64,000 nucleotides of DNA from Udaeobacter sp025935755 (lineage in GTDB: Bacteria; Verrucomicrobiota; Verrucomicrobiia; Chthoniobacterales; UBA10450): positions 13,103 through 77,102 of the forward strand of contig DASUKN010000105.1 in the NCBI GenBank assembly GCA_036278715.1, in the 5' to 3' direction. This document shows, in pieces, positions 59,881 to 64,000 of the stretch. Both the position numbers and the translations under genes were made by a program. The notes under the pieces are model-generated. The model was not told where the DNA came from and searched no databases. It was given only the letters and a program-made list of their open reading frames with translations. Position 1 is the first letter of the stretch. Each line of letters begins with the position of its first letter.

Positions 59881-60110
59881 GGACGAATTTCGATTGTGGT
59901 GCCATCTGGTGTGACGCCCCACAATTCTTCAACCTCTTCGTCTGTGACTGCGATACACCCGCGGTCCAATCTTGCCAGCGATGAAACGCGCCGATCCAGC
60001 CACGTCCGTTTCGAATTCCGTGAATCATAATGTCGAAGCCAGCCGAAACGCCGCGTGCAGCCGCACACTTCTGGTCTTCATCCTGTCTCGTCCGTTCGAG
60101 TATTTCCTCG
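59877..60110 (-). pseudogene. L,D-transpeptidase C-terminal remnant
   Basis: Reading on the minus strand, three frames together give the end of a YkuD-fold L,D-transpeptidase: KYSNGRDR (frame one), then KCAAARGVSAGFDIMIHG and WIGAFHRWQDWTAG (frame two), then CIAVTDEEVEELWG and TIEIRP (frame three, with the catalytic cysteine). The last frameshift is a one-base loss exactly before the cysteine codon. The N-terminal part of the gene and the signal peptide are missing. It is a decaying gene, unless the shifts are assembly errors. Confidence 0.7.
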
Positions 60111-60256
60111 CACCCCCGTACCTTTCTGTTGCGCAGAGATCGCCGCCAGCAATTCCCCTCCAGCCCTGTTCACGTCCGCTGTGTGCGGATCGCGCCCGAT
60201 CTTCCATTACTCATTGCTAAGATCGGCTCAATGCCGGATAAGTGCGCGGCGCCTTT

Positions 60257-62488
60257 ATGACTCCCGTACGAACGTTTCTCGGTAAGCCGTATCCGTTGGG
60301 AGCAACGTGGACGGGTCTCGGCGTGAACTTTGCCATCTTCTCAGAGCACGCCACCGGGGTTGATCTTTGCCTTTTCGATGGTGTAGACCACGCCAAAGAA
60401 GACGTTCGAATTCCACTCAAAGAACGTACTGACGGCGTGTGGCATGTCTTTTTACCCGATGCGCAGCCAGGACAAGTGTACGGGTTTCGGGTATCAGGAC
60501 CTTATGAGCCGGAGAGGGGCCTGCGTTTCAACAGTTCAAAGCTGCTCATTGATCCGTACGCAAAAGCAATTGTTGGGGCGGTGAGCTGGGCAGATGAAAT
60601 GTTCGGTTATGTAATCGGCGGCGAGAAGGAAGATTTGACTCAGGATTTTCGCGACAATGCGTGGGGCGTCCCGAAATCAGTCGTGATCGATTCCGGATTC
60701 GACTGGCAAAGCGACGGAAGACCGGACATTCCGTTGCACGAATCGGTGATCTATGAAGTGCACGTGAAAGGTTTCAGTAAACTCTGGCGCGACTTGCCTG
60801 AACAATTGCGAGGCACCTATGCAGGTCTCGGTAGCGCGCCTGCAATCGATTATTTCAAAAAACTTGGCGTTACTGCGGTGGAATTACTTCCCGTGCACGC
60901 GCACACTGATGACAAATTCCTGATCGATAACGGCCTAACGAACTACTGGGGCTACAACACCATCGGTTTTTTTGCGCCGCATGGAGAGTATTCCGGCAGC
61001 GGTCAAATGGGCCAACAGGTCGCGGAGTTCAAGGGAATGGTGCGCAGCCTCCACGCGGCGGGAATAGAAGTTATTCTTGACGTCGTTTACAATCACACCG
61101 GCGAAGGAAATCACCTCGGTCCGACGCTCTGTTTCCGCGGAATTGACAATCTGTCCTATTACTGGCTGCACCCTGAAAACCCGCGATTCTATCTCGATTT
61201 CACCGGCACCGGTAATAGCTTAAACCTGCTTCATCCACGGACATTGCAATTGGTGACCGACAGTTTGCGGTATTGGGTGCAAGAGATGCACGTCGACGGA
61301 TTTCGATTCGACCTCGCAACCGAGCTGGCGCGCACTCCTTCGGGGTTCAGCACGCAGCATCCGTTCTTCCAAGTTATTCAGCAGGATCCGGTGCTCTCAC
61401 AGGTGAAGTTGATCGCAGAACCATGGGATGTCGGAGAAGGTGGCTACCAGGTGGGCAACTTTCCCGCGCCCTGGTCCGAATGGAACGGCAAATATCGCGA
61501 CTCTGTTCGTAGTTTCTGGAAAGGCGATGAAGGTCACATCAATGAGATGGCGTACCGACTCACTGGAAGCCCGGATCTTTATGAACATCAGGGAAGACGC
61601 CCTTATGCGAGCATCAATTTCGTTACAGCACACGATGGATTCACACTGAACGATTTGGTCAGCTATAACGAAAAGCACAATGAGCTGAACGCGGATGGAA
61701 ACCGCGATGGCGACAATAACAATCAGTCATGGAATTGCGGGACCGAAGGTCCAACCGATGATCCACAGATCAACGCGTTGCGCGACCGTCAGCGGCGCAA
61801 TTTTCTCATGACCCTGTTTCTCTCTCAGGGCGTGCCGATGCTCTGCGGCGGAGATGAGTGGGGCCGGACCCAAAATGGCAACAACAATACTTATTGTCAG
61901 GACAACGAGATTAGTTGGTTCAACTGGGATCGTGATGAAAAACAGAATCAGTTTCTTGAGTTCACGCGAAGATTGATACAGCTCAGAAACGAACATCCCG
62001 TCTTTCGGCGTCCGAAGTTTCTCAAAGGCCGCCGCATCCGCGGATCGGAGATTCGAGATGTGATGTGGTTTAATCCTGGTGGCAACCAGATGACGGAAGA
62101 AGAATGGACATCGCCATTCGTGCGGTGTCTTGGGATGCTGCTGAGCGGGGATGCGACCGATGTGCTCAACTTCGAAGGCCAACCGGTGCGTGACGATACC
62201 TTCCTGTTGTTGATAAACGCCCATCATGAGGCGATCCCCTTTGTCCTGCCCGGCCAGGAACACCTCGAATGGCGATTGATTCTCGACACCAGTGACCCAT
62301 CGGGTTTTGTGGCAGAGCCGAAAACATTTGCGTCCGGCGATGATGTTGAACTCAGCGGACGCGCTTGTTGCTTGCTGCAACTCGTCGGGGGCACACAAGC
62401 GCAGGCGCGGGAAGAATCCTGGAAAAAACGCCAGGTGGAATTGCCGCGGTTTACGGCGGAGGAAGAACGCGCAACACACAGTGGCTAA
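60257..62488 (+). CDS. glgX: Glycogen debranching enzyme
   Basis: A 743-residue GH13 isoamylase-type enzyme that removes alpha-1,6 branches from glycogen. The CBM48 domain opens with GKPYPLGATWTGLGVNFAIFS; then VIYEVHVKGFSK, VVYNHTGEG, the nucleophile in VDGFRFDLATEL, the acid in LIAEPWDVGEGGY, and VTAHDGFTLNDLVSYN, and MLCGGDEWGRTQNGNNN are the GlgX motifs. ATG 60257 (MTPVRTFLGKPYP) is used rather than the GTG 60242. No glgA, B, C or P gene is next to it. Confidence 0.94.
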   Translation: MTPVRTFLGKPYPLGATWTGLGVNFAIFSEHATGVDLCLFDGVDHAKEDVRIPLKERTDGVWHVFLPDAQPGQVYGFRVSGPYEPERGLRFNSSKLLIDPYAKAIVGAVSWADEMFGYVIGGEKEDLTQDFRDNAWGVPKSVVIDSGFDWQSDGRPDIPLHESVIYEVHVKGFSKLWRDLPEQLRGTYAGLGSAPAIDYFKKLGVTAVELLPVHAHTDDKFLIDNGLTNYWGYNTIGFFAPHGEYSGSGQMGQQVAEFKGMVRSLHAAGIEVILDVVYNHTGEGNHLGPTLCFRGIDNLSYYWLHPENPRFYLDFTGTGNSLNLLHPRTLQLVTDSLRYWVQEMHVDGFRFDLATELARTPSGFSTQHPFFQVIQQDPVLSQVKLIAEPWDVGEGGYQVGNFPAPWSEWNGKYRDSVRSFWKGDEGHINEMAYRLTGSPDLYEHQGRRPYASINFVTAHDGFTLNDLVSYNEKHNELNADGNRDGDNNNQSWNCGTEGPTDDPQINALRDRQRRNFLMTLFLSQGVPMLCGGDEWGRTQNGNNNTYCQDNEISWFNWDRDEKQNQFLEFTRRLIQLRNEHPVFRRPKFLKGRRIRGSEIRDVMWFNPGGNQMTEEEWTSPFVRCLGMLLSGDATDVLNFEGQPVRDDTFLLLINAHHEAIPFVLPGQEHLEWRLILDTSDPSGFVAEPKTFASGDDVELSGRACCLLQLVGGTQAQAREESWKKRQVELPRFTAEEERATHSG

Positions 62489-62608
62489 CTCTGCTCCTCT
62501 GCAGATGTCGCACAGATGTTCGTGCAGCGCGAGGTTGCAACGGCTGACGATTCTACTTATAGGATAGCTGAGATGTGCGCGGGCCGTGAGCGCCGCCAGT
62601 GATTTGCC

Positions 62609-63076
62609 ATGACACCGAGTTCTCTTGTGATCGTCACTGATCGCGGCAGCTTGAAAGCCTATCGCGTTAGCGAAACGCCCACCCGGGGACCGAGCCTGCA
62701 GCTCGTGCAGGCATTCGACATCACTGACGCGCACGGAAGACTCGGCGATAAGCTGAGCGATTTGGCCGGACGTTTTCCCGTGACGGAGGGCGCGGGCGCG
62801 CGCCGCGGACCGGCATCAATTGCCGAGCGCACGCAGTGGGCAACGGAAATGGACCGGCGGATCCAAAAAGAGTTAGCCGACCAGATCGCGAAAATCGTAT
62901 CGGAGAATGGGAAAGATGGCTGGTCATTCGCAGCGCCTGCCGAAATCCACGCGGCAATTGTAGATCTATTGCCTGCCGGCATACGGCAGCGAATCGTGGA
63001 ACACGTTAAATCCGATTTGGTGAAGGTGGAGGCGGCCAGACTCACCGGGCATTTCCGCTCTTTGCAACCAATTTGA
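62609..63076 (+). CDS. Host-attachment family protein
   Basis: A 155-residue protein of the family named 'protein required for attachment to host cells'. It has VIVTDRGSLKAYRV at the start, the helix AERTQWATEMDRRIQKELADQIAKIV, and the eRF1-like end with AAIVDLLPAGIRQRIVEHVKSDLVKV. The family fold is thought to resemble the eRF1/Dom34 central domain, so a role in translation or stress is as likely as attachment. It precedes HPF, another ribosome-linked gene, by 66 bases. Confidence 0.84.
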   Translation: MTPSSLVIVTDRGSLKAYRVSETPTRGPSLQLVQAFDITDAHGRLGDKLSDLAGRFPVTEGAGARRGPASIAERTQWATEMDRRIQKELADQIAKIVSENGKDGWSFAAPAEIHAAIVDLLPAGIRQRIVEHVKSDLVKVEAARLTGHFRSLQPI

Positions 63077-63142
63077 TCAAATGGCGGAGCGAAGATTTTT
63101 TGTTCCCTCGCCCCCAAATCCCACAGTAATATTTAAATAATT

Positions 63143-63508
63143 ATGCAACTGCCTGTTAAGATATCGTATCGGGGTCTGGAAAAATCTGATCAGATCGACA
63201 ATCTCGTTTTGGAATATTCAGCACGACTTGAACGATTTTGTGACCATATCAACCGGTGCGATGTCGCGATCGAGCAGACAAATCACAATCATAACAAGGG
63301 AAATCCATACCGCTGTCGGATCGACGTGACCGTGGCACCGCGGCATGAGCTTGTGGCCGATGAAAGGCAGATGGACAACGGCACCCACGAACCGCTCAAG
63401 AAAGTGATCCATGACGCCTTCAAGACCATGGAGCGCGAGCTGCGTCGGGTTGTGGAAAAGCAAAGGCGCGTAATAAAAACCCACGAGGACACGCGGTCGC
63501 CGAAATAG
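63143..63508 (+). CDS. hpf: Ribosome hibernation factor, HPF/RaiA family
   Basis: A 121-residue short-form HPF/RaiA protein: LPVKISYRGLEKSDQIDNLVLEYSARLERF, then NRCDVAIEQTN, YRCRIDVTVAPRHELVA and the basic helix ERELRRVVEKQRRVIKTHE. It binds the 30S subunit between mRNA and tRNA sites to inactivate ribosomes in stationary phase. There is no long C-terminal dimer domain. The AT-rich stretch TATTTAAATAATTATG just before the start may hold its promoter. Confidence 0.88.
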   Translation: MQLPVKISYRGLEKSDQIDNLVLEYSARLERFCDHINRCDVAIEQTNHNHNKGNPYRCRIDVTVAPRHELVADERQMDNGTHEPLKKVIHDAFKTMERELRRVVEKQRRVIKTHEDTRSPK

Positions 63509-63636
63509 CGGCGGTCCATCGGTCTCAAGCTTCGTAGACGCGGGGCAGCCGCGAAGGCAATCATCTTCGGCGAGAATCGAACGCCTACTTCATCACTCCG
63601 AGAAACGTTCGCCATGATCCGCTGTTTGGTTCGACA

Positions 63637-63990
63637 TCATCTTCGGGATACGACTAGATGAGCCGCGTTCACGCTTTCAAACAAAGTGACCCAGACTCGG
63701 TACATGCCGCTCGTCGGAGCCACCCACTGGAATCCTGCAAAGTACTGTTTGTAGTCACCGCTCCCCAGAACCGGCGTACCGTCAGGTGCTATTAAGACAA
63801 GAATCGTGTCATAAGAATCACGGCCGCTTGTCAGCATCGAGAGCGTCTGTCCGGCCGTGACCGGAACCTTGAACTAACCCGGTTGTCGCAAGCTGTATGT
63901 GCGTGCGGATCTCAGCAGCGGCAGCCGACTGGTTGCCGAAAGCCATATAATGCATTGGCAAGAATCGCATGAACTCGCGGCGTATTCGGA
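63637..63990 (-). pseudogene. Broken secreted protein with prepeptidase-like domain
   Basis: From 63837 down to 63637 a frame encodes SMLTSGRDSYDTILVLIAPDGT to APTSGMYRVWVTLFESVNA, a PPC-like beta domain end. Upstream in the same frame FKVPVTAGQTL continues, but a TAG stands at about 63874-63876, where a tyrosine is expected (RQPG-stop-FKVP). Further upstream a coding-like piece (MRFLPMHYMAFGNQSAAAAEIRTH) is in another frame. The gene thus has a nonsense codon and a frameshift, and its start may lie beyond the window. Confidence 0.55.
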
Positions 63991-64000
63991 CCTCCTGCCA

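Noticed and set aside
61727..62734. 335-residue minus-strand open frame
   Set aside because: Antisense to the end of glgX, whose motifs are unmistakable.

Overview
The window looks like chromosomal DNA of a Gram-negative soil bacterium, most likely Verrucomicrobiota (Chthoniobacterales/Spartobacteria type). Seen in the sequence: an outer-membrane BamA/Skp pair; a UBact-type (Pup-like) protein with a 20S proteasome; a surface protein ending in a VPDxGST sorting tail typical of Verrucomicrobiota; the futalosine menaquinone enzyme MqnC; and many short palindromic dispersed repeats. The phylum call is inference. No rRNA, tRNA, CRISPR array, phage or IS transposase was recognised.

Layout. 0-7.5 kb: an inward-rectifier K+ channel, a frameshifted membrane-protein gene, a DUF2270 protein, a stand-alone PTS EIIA, a Tat-exported class-V aminotransferase, and two adjacent metacaspase genes, one fused to an alpha/beta-hydrolase domain. 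7.9-15.2 kb: a tandem duplication of a two-gene unit (very large secreted protein plus small secreted protein); the first small gene is decayed. 15-25 kb: metallo-beta-lactamase-fold hydrolase, FabG, a split IcmF-type B12-dependent mutase, a DUF72 protein, and divergent Fpg and uracil-DNA glycosylase genes. 25-32 kb: a fused remnant of TcmP/DUF5131 genes, slipin and mqnC, a DAAO-type flavoprotein gene carrying an in-frame repeat insertion, a beta/gamma-crystallin protein, SodC, YbaK and NfeD.

32-36.5 kb: outer-membrane biogenesis (bamA, skp, a strong terminator, a DUF3108 protein). 36.5-39.9 kb: a minus-strand run of UBact, prcB, prcA, a cell-wall amidase and a peptidoglycan-binding protein, with overlapping start/stop codons among the first three genes. 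40-50 kb: LysM and GYF proteins, an MsbA-like ABC exporter, folB, a Nudix hydrolase, tatC and a prepilin peptidase, a DnaJ-TonB hybrid protein, and a VPDxG-CTERM surface protein. 50-64 kb: a flavin-dependent halogenase-like enzyme, nagA, a MGDG-synthase-like glycosyltransferase, a YihY/BrkB membrane protein, a PGRP-type amidase, an APC permease, an ACT protein, an L,D-transpeptidase remnant, glgX, a host-attachment-family protein, an HPF/RaiA protein and a broken gene at the right edge.

The most interesting systems are the UBact-proteasome-amidase run, the duplicated giant secreted-protein units, the metacaspase pair, the split IcmF and the repeat family that has entered a coding sequence without breaking its frame. 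Several single-base frameshifts could be real decay or assembly errors; reads would decide.
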